Shown here piece by piece: positions 38,508 through 47,179 of a stretch of 64,000 nt of DNA; position 1 is the stretch's first letter, and every line of letters begins with the position of its first letter. The translations under genes and the position numbers were made by a program. The DNA is taken from contig JAJQIK010000081.1 of NCBI GenBank assembly GCA_021199255.1, positions 248,001 through 312,000 on the forward strand, in the 5' to 3' direction. Source of the DNA: Clostridiales bacterium. Its GTDB lineage: Bacteria; Bacillota; Clostridia; Lachnospirales; Lachnospiraceae. The notes below the pieces were generated by a model, which did no database searches, was not told where the DNA came from, and worked only from the letters and a program-made list of their open reading frames with translations.

Positions 38508-40039
38508 TGAAGCGGGAGGTAAAGGTTTTGGTAAATTCACTCAAAAAAAGGAATATGCTTTCTGTCTGGGAACTGATAGACGAAATTGATATTTTGGAAA
38601 AATTGATGGCTCAACGAAGGCAAGATAGAAATTTTGAATGCTATTATTTGGATGATTTTGAGAAAAAAGTGAATAGAAGCGACTATATTATTGTGGGAGC
38701 AGGGAAAGATGGTCATGCTATGATTAGGTTACTGAATTTGCTGGATAAAAAAATTAGTGCATGGTGTGATAGTTCATCGGGGAAAATAGGGACTTTAAGT
38801 GAAAAACATATAATTCAATCTACGGAAAAGATACTAGAGTCATATAATGGAGAAATTATTTTGATTGCTTCCAGACAATATGGGTTAGAAATTCTTGAAC
38901 AAATTTTAAATTTTGAAAAAGTTGAAAAAAAGATGATCTTTGATTTTGACAGCATTTATGCGGGGGGCAAGCATAAAAAGGAGTACAAAAGGCAGACTGT
39001 TTTATCTTATCCTCCTTTATGGATGACCATTTGCGTGACTTCCGCATGCCCTAATAAATGTTTGTTTTGTTCTTACCATGGGGAAGCGGCAAATGGTGTG
39101 AGTAATGTGTATGGGTTGCCATATATGCTTTCATATAAGGATTTTTGCAGGATGGTTGATATGGCAAAAGAAGGAGGAGTTCCAAGAATCCATATATGCG
39201 GAACGGGAGAACCTTTTATTAATCCTGAGATATTTAAGATGATTGATTATGTCATTGAACAATATGGGCGAGTTTCGCTACAAACGGACTTCTGGAAAGA
39301 ATTATTTCAGAAAAAGAACTATTTAGATGAAATCATTAAAAGGGAAAGATATATAAGCTATATTGCAACAGATATTCTGTCTTCTGAAGAGAAAGAGCAT
39401 AATAAAATCAAACAGGGTATGACTTATGCAGAGTTACTGGAGGCATTGGAATATTTGGGAGCAAACAGTAACGTACGAATTCGTGCTGTAAATATTTTGA
39501 CCAAAAAAAATTATAAACATTTAAAAGGGATAATTGATGATTTGGATTCTCGAAATGTAAACTTTGAGTTAATGATAACGAATTTGTTGTCGTATGATTA
39601 TTCAGAATTTACTGCATCAAGTAATGTTTATACGTCTGCTGATAAGGAAATAACAAAAATGCTTGAGGATGTGGAAGAGTATGCCAAAGGTAAAGATATA
39701 AAAGTCAGTATTCCCAGGCCGGCTGATGGTGAAGGAGACTGTTTTGTGTTTTGGGACACCTTTCAGACGTGGCCTGTCAGAGGTTGCCAAAAGGAGAGAT
39801 ATGTAGAAAATATGATTCCGCATGCATGTGCAGCAGTTGTTCGAGGCGAACTAAATTCTTTAGGATATTTGTTTGATTATGAAAATATCATGGATGCTTG
39901 GAATAATCCCAAACTTGTAAAAATCAGGGAAGATATGATTAATGGGACGTATCCAAGCGAATGGTGTAGAAATTGTTTTCTATATCACGGACAGGATTCT
40001 TATTTTAACAAAGGACAATCATTATGTGTGGTATCTTAG
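38507..40039 (+). CDS. Radical SAM protein with Rossmann-like N-terminal module and SPASM-like C-terminus
   Basis: About 510 residues from ATG 38507, overlapping the fucosyltransferase stop by one base. Residues about 45-155 are the recurring Rossmann-like module (YIIVGAGKDGHAMIRLLN, GEIILIASRQYG). The radical SAM core begins near 165; TSACPNKCLFCSYHG holds the CxxxCxxC [4Fe-4S] site, followed by HICGTGEPFINPE (GGEP-like) and RIRAVNILTKKNYKHLKG. The C-terminal GCQKERY, HACAAVVRGELNS and EWCRNCF provide cysteines in a SPASM/twitch-like pattern for a further cluster. The target is unknown; a glycan, an amino-acid component of it, or a protein is conceivable. Confidence 0.8.
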   Translation: MKREVKVLVNSLKKRNMLSVWELIDEIDILEKLMAQRRQDRNFECYYLDDFEKKVNRSDYIIVGAGKDGHAMIRLLNLLDKKISAWCDSSSGKIGTLSEKHIIQSTEKILESYNGEIILIASRQYGLEILEQILNFEKVEKKMIFDFDSIYAGGKHKKEYKRQTVLSYPPLWMTICVTSACPNKCLFCSYHGEAANGVSNVYGLPYMLSYKDFCRMVDMAKEGGVPRIHICGTGEPFINPEIFKMIDYVIEQYGRVSLQTDFWKELFQKKNYLDEIIKRERYISYIATDILSSEEKEHNKIKQGMTYAELLEALEYLGANSNVRIRAVNILTKKNYKHLKGIIDDLDSRNVNFELMITNLLSYDYSEFTASSNVYTSADKEITKMLEDVEEYAKGKDIKVSIPRPADGEGDCFVFWDTFQTWPVRGCQKERYVENMIPHACAAVVRGELNSLGYLFDYENIMDAWNNPKLVKIREDMINGTYPSEWCRNCFLYHGQDSYFNKGQSLCVVS

Positions 40040-41739
40040 GTGGAAATAATAAAGAATGGAATTATCAAAGCGCAATTACGTGCATGACGCATAGAGGACC
40101 AGATGGGCAGAAAATATGCGGCTTTTATGACTTTATATTTGCGTTTGCCAGATTGGCTGTTGTTGATTTAAGCAAAGAGGCGATGCAGCCAATGAACTCG
40201 GAAGATGGAAGATATGCAATTATATTTAATGGTGAAATCTATGATTATGTGTATGTGAGAAGAGAATTAAGCAGAAAAGGATACCGCTTAAAGACGAAGT
40301 CTGACACAGAAGTGTTACTTTATGCCTTTATAGAATGGCGAGAAAAAGTGGTTGATTATATTGATGGGATTTTTGCATTTGCGGTATATGATCAGTTAGA
40401 GCACAGGGTGTATTTGTTCCGAGACAGATGTGGAATAAAACCGATTTATTATTATTATGATGGGAAAAATTTTGCGTTTGCTTCAGAAATAAAGGCTTTT
40501 CAGTGTTTGGGGTCTTCTTTACGCCTGACGTTAGATCGGACTGCACTTTATGATTACCATACATATCTTTATATTCCAGAACCAAAGAGTATGTATAATG
40601 AAGTGAAAAAACTACCGGCGGCAAGCTACCTTGTTTTTGATACTACATCCAGTCAAATAGTTGGGATACATAAGTACTGGAAAGTGCATTTAAATATGCA
40701 GGAGGGAAAAGTATTATCTGAAAGAGAACTGAACGAAAAAGCGGGTGAGCTGCATTTTCATTTGAATAATGCGGTGAAACGACAGTTAGTAGCTGATGTT
40801 CCTGTTGGTACGTTTTTAAGCGGAGGAGTAGATTCAAGTATTATTACAGCAGCAGTAAAGGAGAACATGAATTGTGTAACGGCGTATTCCATAGGATTCC
40901 CCGATAGAAGATATGATGAGTCATCTTATGCAAAAAAAGCAGCAGATATGCTAAATATAAAGTTGAAAATACAGCGTTTTGAGAATGGCGATTTGATAGA
41001 ATTGTATGACCAGATTGTTCGGTGGTATGATGAACCTTTTGCAGATACATCTGCATATCCTACTTATATGGTCTCAAAGTTTGCGAAAGAAGATGTGACG
41101 GTAGTGCTCACAGGGGATGGGGGAGATGAATTATTTGGGGGATATTCAAGATGCATAACCTGTAAAAACGATTTACAGAAAAATGAGTTTACAAATAAAA
41201 AAATTTCTATGTTTTATTTGAATTATTTAAAGGAATGTAAAATTTTAGGAAACACATTAGATAATTTCCTTGAAGAGGATCTCGCTATTTTGATGCCCCG
41301 ATATTTATATCCTGTATTGCCAGATAGAAAACGATTAAGGGAAAAGTATAACATATCTAAAGATTATGATGATTTTTGGTATTATAGGAAATATTATCAT
41401 AAAGATTTACCACCTTATACCAGAATGCGTTATCTGGATTTTATGACATATATGAATGGAGATATATTGGCAAAAGTGGATAGAACTTCAATGGCGGTTT
41501 CCTTAGAAGCGAGAGTCCCTTTTTTAGATAGGGAAGTTATTGAATTTGCTTTTTCTTTAACACAGAATGCATGTAATCCGGGTGGTGAATTAAAAGGTTT
41601 GCTGAAACGGGCATATGCGGATTTGTTTCCAAAAAAGTTTTTTGATAGAAAAAAGCAGGGATTCAGTATGCCGTTTTCATATTTACGAAGACAGATAAGC
41701 CCACAGGAATACTTAATTGAAGATTTGTGGAAAATGTAG
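40024..41739 (+). CDS. asnB: Asparagine synthetase B-type amidotransferase
   Basis: 571 residues, ATG 40024 overlapping the previous gene by 16 bases. N-terminal class II glutaminase with Cys2 in MCGILGG, THRGPDG and NGEIYDY. C-terminal ATP-pyrophosphatase domain with LSGGVDSSI near 265 and TGDGGDELFGGYSR. The family amidates aspartate; copies in polysaccharide loci often amidate sugar acids or amino-acid decorations instead. AT-rich and between glycan genes, so a glycan role is inferred. Confidence 0.85.
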   Translation: MCGILGGNNKEWNYQSAITCMTHRGPDGQKICGFYDFIFAFARLAVVDLSKEAMQPMNSEDGRYAIIFNGEIYDYVYVRRELSRKGYRLKTKSDTEVLLYAFIEWREKVVDYIDGIFAFAVYDQLEHRVYLFRDRCGIKPIYYYYDGKNFAFASEIKAFQCLGSSLRLTLDRTALYDYHTYLYIPEPKSMYNEVKKLPAASYLVFDTTSSQIVGIHKYWKVHLNMQEGKVLSERELNEKAGELHFHLNNAVKRQLVADVPVGTFLSGGVDSSIITAAVKENMNCVTAYSIGFPDRRYDESSYAKKAADMLNIKLKIQRFENGDLIELYDQIVRWYDEPFADTSAYPTYMVSKFAKEDVTVVLTGDGGDELFGGYSRCITCKNDLQKNEFTNKKISMFYLNYLKECKILGNTLDNFLEEDLAILMPRYLYPVLPDRKRLREKYNISKDYDDFWYYRKYYHKDLPPYTRMRYLDFMTYMNGDILAKVDRTSMAVSLEARVPFLDREVIEFAFSLTQNACNPGGELKGLLKRAYADLFPKKFFDRKKQGFSMPFSYLRRQISPQEYLIEDLWKM

Positions 41740-41758
41740 GTGTGGCAAGGAGATAAAC

Positions 41759-42688
41759 GTGAAAGGTAGTTTAATTACGGTATTAATGTCTGTATATAAT
41801 GAAGAAAATAATATTGATGAATCAATTCAAAGTATTTTAGCTCAAACCTATGAAAATTTTGAATTTATTATTATTGATGATGCCTCCACGGATCACACGG
41901 TCGAAAAAATACTGAATTACAAGGACAAGAGGATTGTTTTTATTCGAAATGAGGTTAATTGTGGATTGACAAAGAACCTAAACTATGGGTTGAAAATTGC
42001 AAAAGGAAAATATGTCTTAAGAATGGATGGAGATGACATATCACTTCCTGAACGGTTTGAGAAGCAGGTTGAATTTATGGAAAGGAATCCGAGAATTGCC
42101 TTGTCGGGAAGTGGTATGAAAAGATTTGGTGAATGTAATAAATCATTGAGACCGACTGTAGATAAGGAATTGCTAAAAATAAATTTGATTTTTAATAGTG
42201 TAATCGCCCATCCTACCGTGATTGTTCGAAAAGACTTTATTGACATGCATGAGATTCAATACGATGAGAATCTACAATATGCGCAGGATTATATGTTTGT
42301 TTATCAGGTATCTCAGAAAGGCGATATTGCAAATATGCCGATTATATTACTTAAGTATCGCACTCATAAAGAGCAGATTTCATTGGGAAAGGCGGATGTG
42401 CAATTAAGATGTGCAAATGTAACGAGAAAGAGAATCTTAAAAGATTTAGGTATCGGATTAAATGATACGGCGTTTCAATTATGGTGTGATTTTTGTACAG
42501 GAAATAAAAGAAAACTTTCGTTTCGCGATATAGTTACACTTCAGCGAATAATAAAATTATTTATTCAGAAAAATCAAAGAATGAGATCATATAATGGACA
42601 GAAACTGAAGGAACAGTTGAAATCCAGAACAAAGGATTATTATAGAGATAACGCCAGAATAGCAAAATGGCTATATATTGCTAAGTGA
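41759..42688 (+). CDS. GT2 family glycosyltransferase
   Basis: About 309 residues from GTG 41759, with AAGGAG six bases before; this is better supported than the upstream in-frame ATG inside the previous gene. GT-A fold: ITVLMSVYNEENNIDESIQS, IIIDDASTDHTVEKI, GKYVLRMDGDDISLPERF (DxD-type metal site), and IAHPTVIVRKDF. The donor and acceptor are unknown. No module is fused here. Confidence 0.88.
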   Translation: MKGSLITVLMSVYNEENNIDESIQSILAQTYENFEFIIIDDASTDHTVEKILNYKDKRIVFIRNEVNCGLTKNLNYGLKIAKGKYVLRMDGDDISLPERFEKQVEFMERNPRIALSGSGMKRFGECNKSLRPTVDKELLKINLIFNSVIAHPTVIVRKDFIDMHEIQYDENLQYAQDYMFVYQVSQKGDIANMPIILLKYRTHKEQISLGKADVQLRCANVTRKRILKDLGIGLNDTAFQLWCDFCTGNKRKLSFRDIVTLQRIIKLFIQKNQRMRSYNGQKLKEQLKSRTKDYYRDNARIAKWLYIAK

Positions 42689-42698
42689 GGTAAGGAAG

Positions 42699-44090
42699 AT
42701 GCTCTGCATAGATGCTATTGTACCAGTATATAATGTTGAATTGTATTTAAGGGAATGTATAGACAGTTTACTTAATCAGACGGTGCCATTTCACAGAATT
42801 ATTTTGATTAATGATGGTTCTATAGATAGTAGCAGAGAAATATGCGAAGAGTATTGTATAAAATATAATTTCATTGAATTGGTTAATCAAACGAATCATG
42901 GTCTGGGATTTGCAAGAAATGTCGGGATAAATCATTCAGAGGCTGATTATCTTGTTTTTGTTGATTCAGATGACTTTGTCTCTGCTGATATGGTGGAAAA
43001 ACTTCTGTGCAAATTGAATCAAGAGCAAATTGATGTTTTAATTTATAATGCTAGAGAACAGTATGATATGGCAATAGATCAAAAGGCCGGTTACTTTAAA
43101 CATTCATCGTTTTTGAATGGAAAAACGATGAATGGTAAGCAATATATTAAAACGGTGTTTCCGAGAAATTATATTGTTTCAGCATGCATTGCAGCATATA
43201 AGAGAAACTTTCTTTTGGAGAACAATATTCTTTTCCCAGAGGAATTATTTCATGAAGATTATTTCTTTTATTTGCAGGTTTGGTTCAATGCAAAGAAAAT
43301 CCAATGTATGGAAGAATTTCTTTATGTCAGAAGATATAGGCCAAATTCTATTACTACGACACTGCTTTCTAGAAAACGAAGTCAGGACTTAGTGGATGGC
43401 AAAGTGTTGGAATGGAATTATATCAAGCAAAGAGAAGAAGAGATAGAGAGTGATATAGTAAGGCTGTTTGTTTTGCGGGAGACGGCGAAGATTCTTAATA
43501 TACTCAACGATGAAAGTGATCCGCAATGGGGTATGGTTGAGCAGTTATTAGAGTGGTTTGGGAAATTTTGGGTGCGATTTTTGGATGAGGATTTGTCATG
43601 GAGTGAGAGCTATTTCGCATTGCAAATCGTTTATAAAGTGAAGTCTTGTCCTGAAACTGTAGTATATCAAAAAATAGATATACATACAGCGATACAAAAG
43701 TATAGAAGGAATTTAGAGATTGGTATAAAAAACAAAATAGTACGATTATCAGCTTATAAGGGTAAAGTGGGTGTGTATGGAATAGGGGCACATACAGAAC
43801 TATTGTTAGAATTGTATAGAAAATATGTAGGTGAATTATCTGAGGAGATATTTTTTGTTGTAAGCACACAAATTGAAAATAAAAAATATTTTAATAGAGA
43901 AATCATTACATATGATCAACTGACAGATGATATTGATTATATTATTGTTTCCAGCTTGGTCTATCAGGAAGAAATGGTTACTAATTTGTCAAAGGTGGGA
44001 ATTTCAAATCAAAAGATCGTCACATTGTATGATGAAAATGAGGCATACGACATAACTCATATGTATCGTATGTTAGTAGAAAATGAATAA
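42699..44090 (+). CDS. GT2 glycosyltransferase with C-terminal Rossmann-like module
   Basis: About 463 residues from ATG 42699 (AAGGA upstream). N-terminal GT-A domain: CIDAIVPVYNVELYLRECID, NDGSIDSSREICEEY, GLGFARNVGINHS and FVDSDDFVSADM. After a helical region the C-terminus (about 355-455) is the recurring module: KGKVGVYGIGAHTELLLELY, TYDQLTDDIDYIIVSSLVYQ. It is the last gene of the AT-rich section. Confidence 0.85.
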   Translation: MLCIDAIVPVYNVELYLRECIDSLLNQTVPFHRIILINDGSIDSSREICEEYCIKYNFIELVNQTNHGLGFARNVGINHSEADYLVFVDSDDFVSADMVEKLLCKLNQEQIDVLIYNAREQYDMAIDQKAGYFKHSSFLNGKTMNGKQYIKTVFPRNYIVSACIAAYKRNFLLENNILFPEELFHEDYFFYLQVWFNAKKIQCMEEFLYVRRYRPNSITTTLLSRKRSQDLVDGKVLEWNYIKQREEEIESDIVRLFVLRETAKILNILNDESDPQWGMVEQLLEWFGKFWVRFLDEDLSWSESYFALQIVYKVKSCPETVVYQKIDIHTAIQKYRRNLEIGIKNKIVRLSAYKGKVGVYGIGAHTELLLELYRKYVGELSEEIFFVVSTQIENKKYFNREIITYDQLTDDIDYIIVSSLVYQEEMVTNLSKVGISNQKIVTLYDENEAYDITHMYRMLVENE

Positions 44091-44192
44091 GGTAGATGTA
44101 AAAAGAAGAGGATCAAAAGTGATAACGTTAATAGAGTTTTAACTATTAATAAACGTAAAGAAGTGTAATGTGCGAGGGAAAAGAATAAAGAT

Positions 44193-45206
44193 ATGAAACG
44201 TGATCAAGTAGTATATATACCTTGTCAGATAAGAGCGGACAGAATCAATGAATACACCTCAAATATGATAGGAATTCTGCAAGAAAGATATAAGGTAACA
44301 GGCGTGTTAGCGGAGCCTGCTAATATTTTGCAGATGATGCAGACAAAGGCAGTGTTTTTAAACTGGGTGGAAGATGACCTGGATTTAAAAATGAAATTGC
44401 AGTTGCTTCTGCATAAAGCGGCAGGCGTGAAGATCATATGGGTATTTCATAATAAATATCCCCATGACAGGGAATACAGTGAGCGGATTGTAAGTAACAT
44501 GAGGTGGTTAGCGGATCATAGCAGCGTGGTTATGCTTCATTCCGAAAATAGCAGGCGCTTTATTCCGAATAGGAATAAAAATAGCAGAAAAGCAAAGTAT
44601 ATACCACATGTTTTGTTTAATAAGCATAATCAGTCAGGAGAAGAGAATAAGGTCAGGGAGCATTATGGAGTCAAGGAAACGGATTTCCTTTTTACCATAT
44701 TTGGCGCGGTGAAACCGTATAAGAACATAGAAGCAGCGATTGACGCTTTTCAGAAACTACATCTGGAGGGAGCAAAACTACTGATCGCTGGGAAATCTGC
44801 GGATCATGCATATGCATTGGAAATTGAGGAAAGGTGCAGGCAAGACAACAATATTATTCTTGACTTGCATTTTATTCAGGCAAGATTGTTGGAGCAGATC
44901 ATTGAAGCATCGGATGTGATTGTTATGCCGTATAAGGATGTAAGCAGTATGAATTCCAGAGTAATGATTCATTCCTTTTCTTTGGGGCGGACGGTGATCT
45001 CGCCAGATATTTGTATGGCAAGAGATTTTAAATCGAAGGGGTTTTTATACGTATATAAAAGTTCGTTAGAAAGGGCTATGAAGAAAGCGTATATGGACGG
45101 ATGTGCGGTTTGTCGTATGATGGGCGAAGAAGCCCGAAAATATATGAAACAATATCACAGTGAAACGATTGTTAAAAGAAACGTTATGGATATGCTGGAA
45201 AAATAA
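44193..45206 (+). CDS. GT-B glycosyltransferase (GT4-like)
   Basis: 337 residues, ATG 44193. C-terminal nucleotide-sugar half is clear: TDFLFTIFGAVKPYKNIEAA near 165, GAKLLIAGKSADHAYAL, IIEASDVIVMPYKDVSSMNS and SFSLGRTVISPDIC. The N-terminal half has VFHNKYPHDREYSERIV. The usual EX7E is less clear. Base composition returns toward that of the flanks here, so the gene probably belongs to the older island backbone. Confidence 0.8.
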   Translation: MKRDQVVYIPCQIRADRINEYTSNMIGILQERYKVTGVLAEPANILQMMQTKAVFLNWVEDDLDLKMKLQLLLHKAAGVKIIWVFHNKYPHDREYSERIVSNMRWLADHSSVVMLHSENSRRFIPNRNKNSRKAKYIPHVLFNKHNQSGEENKVREHYGVKETDFLFTIFGAVKPYKNIEAAIDAFQKLHLEGAKLLIAGKSADHAYALEIEERCRQDNNIILDLHFIQARLLEQIIEASDVIVMPYKDVSSMNSRVMIHSFSLGRTVISPDICMARDFKSKGFLYVYKSSLERAMKKAYMDGCAVCRMMGEEARKYMKQYHSETIVKRNVMDMLEK

Positions 45207-45224
45207 AAACAGGAGGCGCAAAGC

Positions 45225-45701
45225 ATGAAAAAGGGGTTCGTAGGAGTATTATCATTATTGGCAGGAGTTGCCGTAGGAGCGGCAGGAGTGGGTAAAGTTA
45301 CCGGTGATAGGACTCAGGAGGTGCAGGAACTTTCCGATAAACACTTGGGACTTTTCCTGATGATGAATCAATGGGTGAAGGTAAAACAGGAGGGTAAAAA
45401 TCTATCATCTTATTTTAAGAAAAATGGGTATAGCCGAATTGCGGTTTATGGAATGAGCTACGCAGGAGAGACATTGGTGGAGGAATTGAAAAACAGTGGC
45501 ATTACCATTGCCTATGGCATAGATCAGAAAGCGGATTCTATTTATGCAGACGTAGAGATTGTTTCGGCAGACGGCGATCTGGAAGAGGTAGATGCGGTTG
45601 TGGTAACAGCGATTACCTTTTTTGACGAGATAGAGGAGAAGCTTTCTGCTAAGATAGAATGTCCGATTCTTTCACTGGAAGACATTCTATATGAAATGTA
45701 A
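45225..45701 (+). CDS. Membrane-anchored stand-alone Rossmann-like module protein
   Basis: 158 residues from ATG 45225 (GGAGG upstream), 18 bases after the glycosyltransferase. An N-terminal hydrophobic, Gly/Ala-rich segment (about 4-24) is a signal anchor or short membrane helix. A short helical linker (about 35-60) leads to the island's recurring module (about 62-158): YSRIAVYGMSYAGETLVEEL, IAYGIDQKA, VDAVVVTAITFFDEIEEKL. There is no enzyme domain. It could be a scaffold or sensor for the fused enzymes. No name or family can be given with certainty. Confidence 0.7.
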   Translation: MKKGFVGVLSLLAGVAVGAAGVGKVTGDRTQEVQELSDKHLGLFLMMNQWVKVKQEGKNLSSYFKKNGYSRIAVYGMSYAGETLVEELKNSGITIAYGIDQKADSIYADVEIVSADGDLEEVDAVVVTAITFFDEIEEKLSAKIECPILSLEDILYEM

Positions 45702-45740
45702 TGACATGAATCTTTATTATCTTATATCAGGAAAAGCTTC

Positions 45741-45769
45741 TTGACAAACCGTGTACCTTCTGCTATATT
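45741..45769 (+). promoter_or_regulatory. Sigma-A promoter before the Rpn-like nuclease gene
   Basis: TTGACA (45741-45746), a 17-base spacer and TATATT (45764-45769). It implies a leader of about 250 bases before ATG 46024. Confidence 0.75.
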
Positions 45770-46023
45770 AAATTTATCAATTTTCCGTGAATATCTATTT
45801 CCCTTTACCGGAGCGGATTTGTCTGGCGGTAAGGAGATTCGTATCGGCGTCTCGCCGGAAATTCACAGAATGTAAATTTAATGCAAAGCAGGAGCGGGAA
45901 GCTTTTATGGTACAGATGCGGTTTCCTGGCAGGTATGTTTTCTGGATATTACCCGGAATCGGCCGGGGCATATACTGCTGGAAGCTGAATACATGGTTCC
46001 TGACCCTGCGGGAAGGAGAAGGT

Positions 46024-47082
46024 ATGGGTTACAGGAAAAAAACGTTGCAGGAGCTGGACTTAATGGACGACTTTCTATCCAATGCCATGGCTACCAGTGA
46101 GGAGGTAAGCGAGCCGTTTTACCGCCTGCTGTTGTCCGTGTTGCTGGGGAAAGAGGTAAAGAAGATCAGGATACTTGCCCAGCACATGATCCCTGCAGTT
46201 ACGTTGGGGCGGAGAGGGATCTGTCTGGATGTGGAGATTACGGAGTATGAGGGGGAGAATATTACCAGCGTGTATGATGTGGAGCCCCACCGGAAGGATC
46301 AGCTTCATCTTCCTAGACATAATCGGTTCTATCAGGCGAAAATAGACGGCCGGTATGTGCGGCGCGGTTTGAAAGATTTCTCTAAAGTTCCTGATCTGTA
46401 TGTGATTACAATTACGGATTATGATCCCTTTGGAATGGACTATATGATGTATACTGTTCGGAACCACTGCATAGAGCTGCCGGAAATGGAATATAATGAC
46501 GGCCTTCAGTTTATTTATTTTAATACAAAAGGGAAAAAGGGAGGTAGCCAGAAGATTAAAAATGTGTTAACATATTTTCAAAATAGTGATAGCACTAATG
46601 TGGTAGATGAGGCGACCAGAACCATGGATTCCTACGTGAGACAGGTGAAAGGGTTGCCGGAAATGGAGGGCGGCTTTATGACAGTGGGAGACTGGATAGA
46701 CGACAGGCTGGAGGAAATGCGGGAAGCGCTGATCGATGATGTCAGGCAGGAGGTAAGCGAGCAGATAACGAAGGAAGTGACTGACCAGATAACGAAGGAA
46801 GTGACTGACCAGGTGACGAAGGAAGTAACTGATCAGGTGACGAAGGAAGTAACTGATCAGGTGACGAAGGAAGTAACCGATCAGGTGACGAAAAAGGTAA
46901 CTGCTCAAGTGACGGAGAAAGTAACCAGGGAAATTACCGAACAGGATATTCGTTTTTTTATCAGCGCTTTCCAACGGTATGCATGTAGTAAGGAAGAGAC
47001 GGAGTCATTGTTGAAAGAGCAGTATCCGGAATATGCCGACAGGATAGAAGAACTGACAGAGAAAGATTGGAGTATCAGTTAA
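46024..47082 (+). CDS. Rpn-like PD-(D/E)XK nuclease family protein with 8-residue repeat tail
   Basis: About 352 residues from ATG 46024 (AAGGAG six bases before); longer frames run through the leader. The N-terminal PDDEXK_2/Rpn-type domain (about 1-215): YRKKTLQELDLMDDFLSNAM, GICLDVEITEYEGENITSVY and DVEPHRKDQLHLPRHNRFYQ. The family is labelled transposase or recombination-promoting nuclease. Residues about 245-305 are repeats of QVTKEVTD, a predicted coiled coil encoded by a 24-base tandem repeat. It interrupts the glycan genes and has its own promoter and terminator, so it behaves as an independent insertion. Confidence 0.8.
   Translation: MGYRKKTLQELDLMDDFLSNAMATSEEVSEPFYRLLLSVLLGKEVKKIRILAQHMIPAVTLGRRGICLDVEITEYEGENITSVYDVEPHRKDQLHLPRHNRFYQAKIDGRYVRRGLKDFSKVPDLYVITITDYDPFGMDYMMYTVRNHCIELPEMEYNDGLQFIYFNTKGKKGGSQKIKNVLTYFQNSDSTNVVDEATRTMDSYVRQVKGLPEMEGGFMTVGDWIDDRLEEMREALIDDVRQEVSEQITKEVTDQITKEVTDQVTKEVTDQVTKEVTDQVTKEVTDQVTKKVTAQVTEKVTREITEQDIRFFISAFQRYACSKEETESLLKEQYPEYADRIEELTEKDWSIS
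46762..46929 (+). repeat. 24-base tandem repeat inside the Rpn-like gene
   Basis: About seven 24-base units, each coding QVTKEVTD or close variants (first two units QITKEVTD, last units diverging to QVTKKVTA and QVTEKVTR). Middle units are nearly identical, suggesting recent expansion. In frame, so copy number can change without breaking the protein. Confidence 0.85.
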
Positions 47083-47084
47083 TG

Positions 47085-47131
47085 CATAATCCCGATATAA
47101 GATATTGATTTGTATCGGGATTATGTTTTTT
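47085..47131 (+). terminator. Intrinsic terminator after the Rpn-like gene
   Basis: Perfect 13-bp arms CATAATCCCGATA (47085-47097) and TATCGGGATTATG (47113-47125), followed by six T. Confidence 0.9.
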
Positions 47132-47179
47132 GTAACATAGAAGATCATGCTGTAAAAGCATGGAAGGGTAGAACGGTGA

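Noticed and set aside
45787-46023. N-terminal extension of the Rpn-like nuclease
   Set aside because: No conserved motif; a strong ribosome site precedes ATG 46024, and known family members start there.
46762-46929. Regular 24-base repeats as a CRISPR array
   Set aside because: Units are contiguous without unique spacers and stay in frame, coding a coiled coil.
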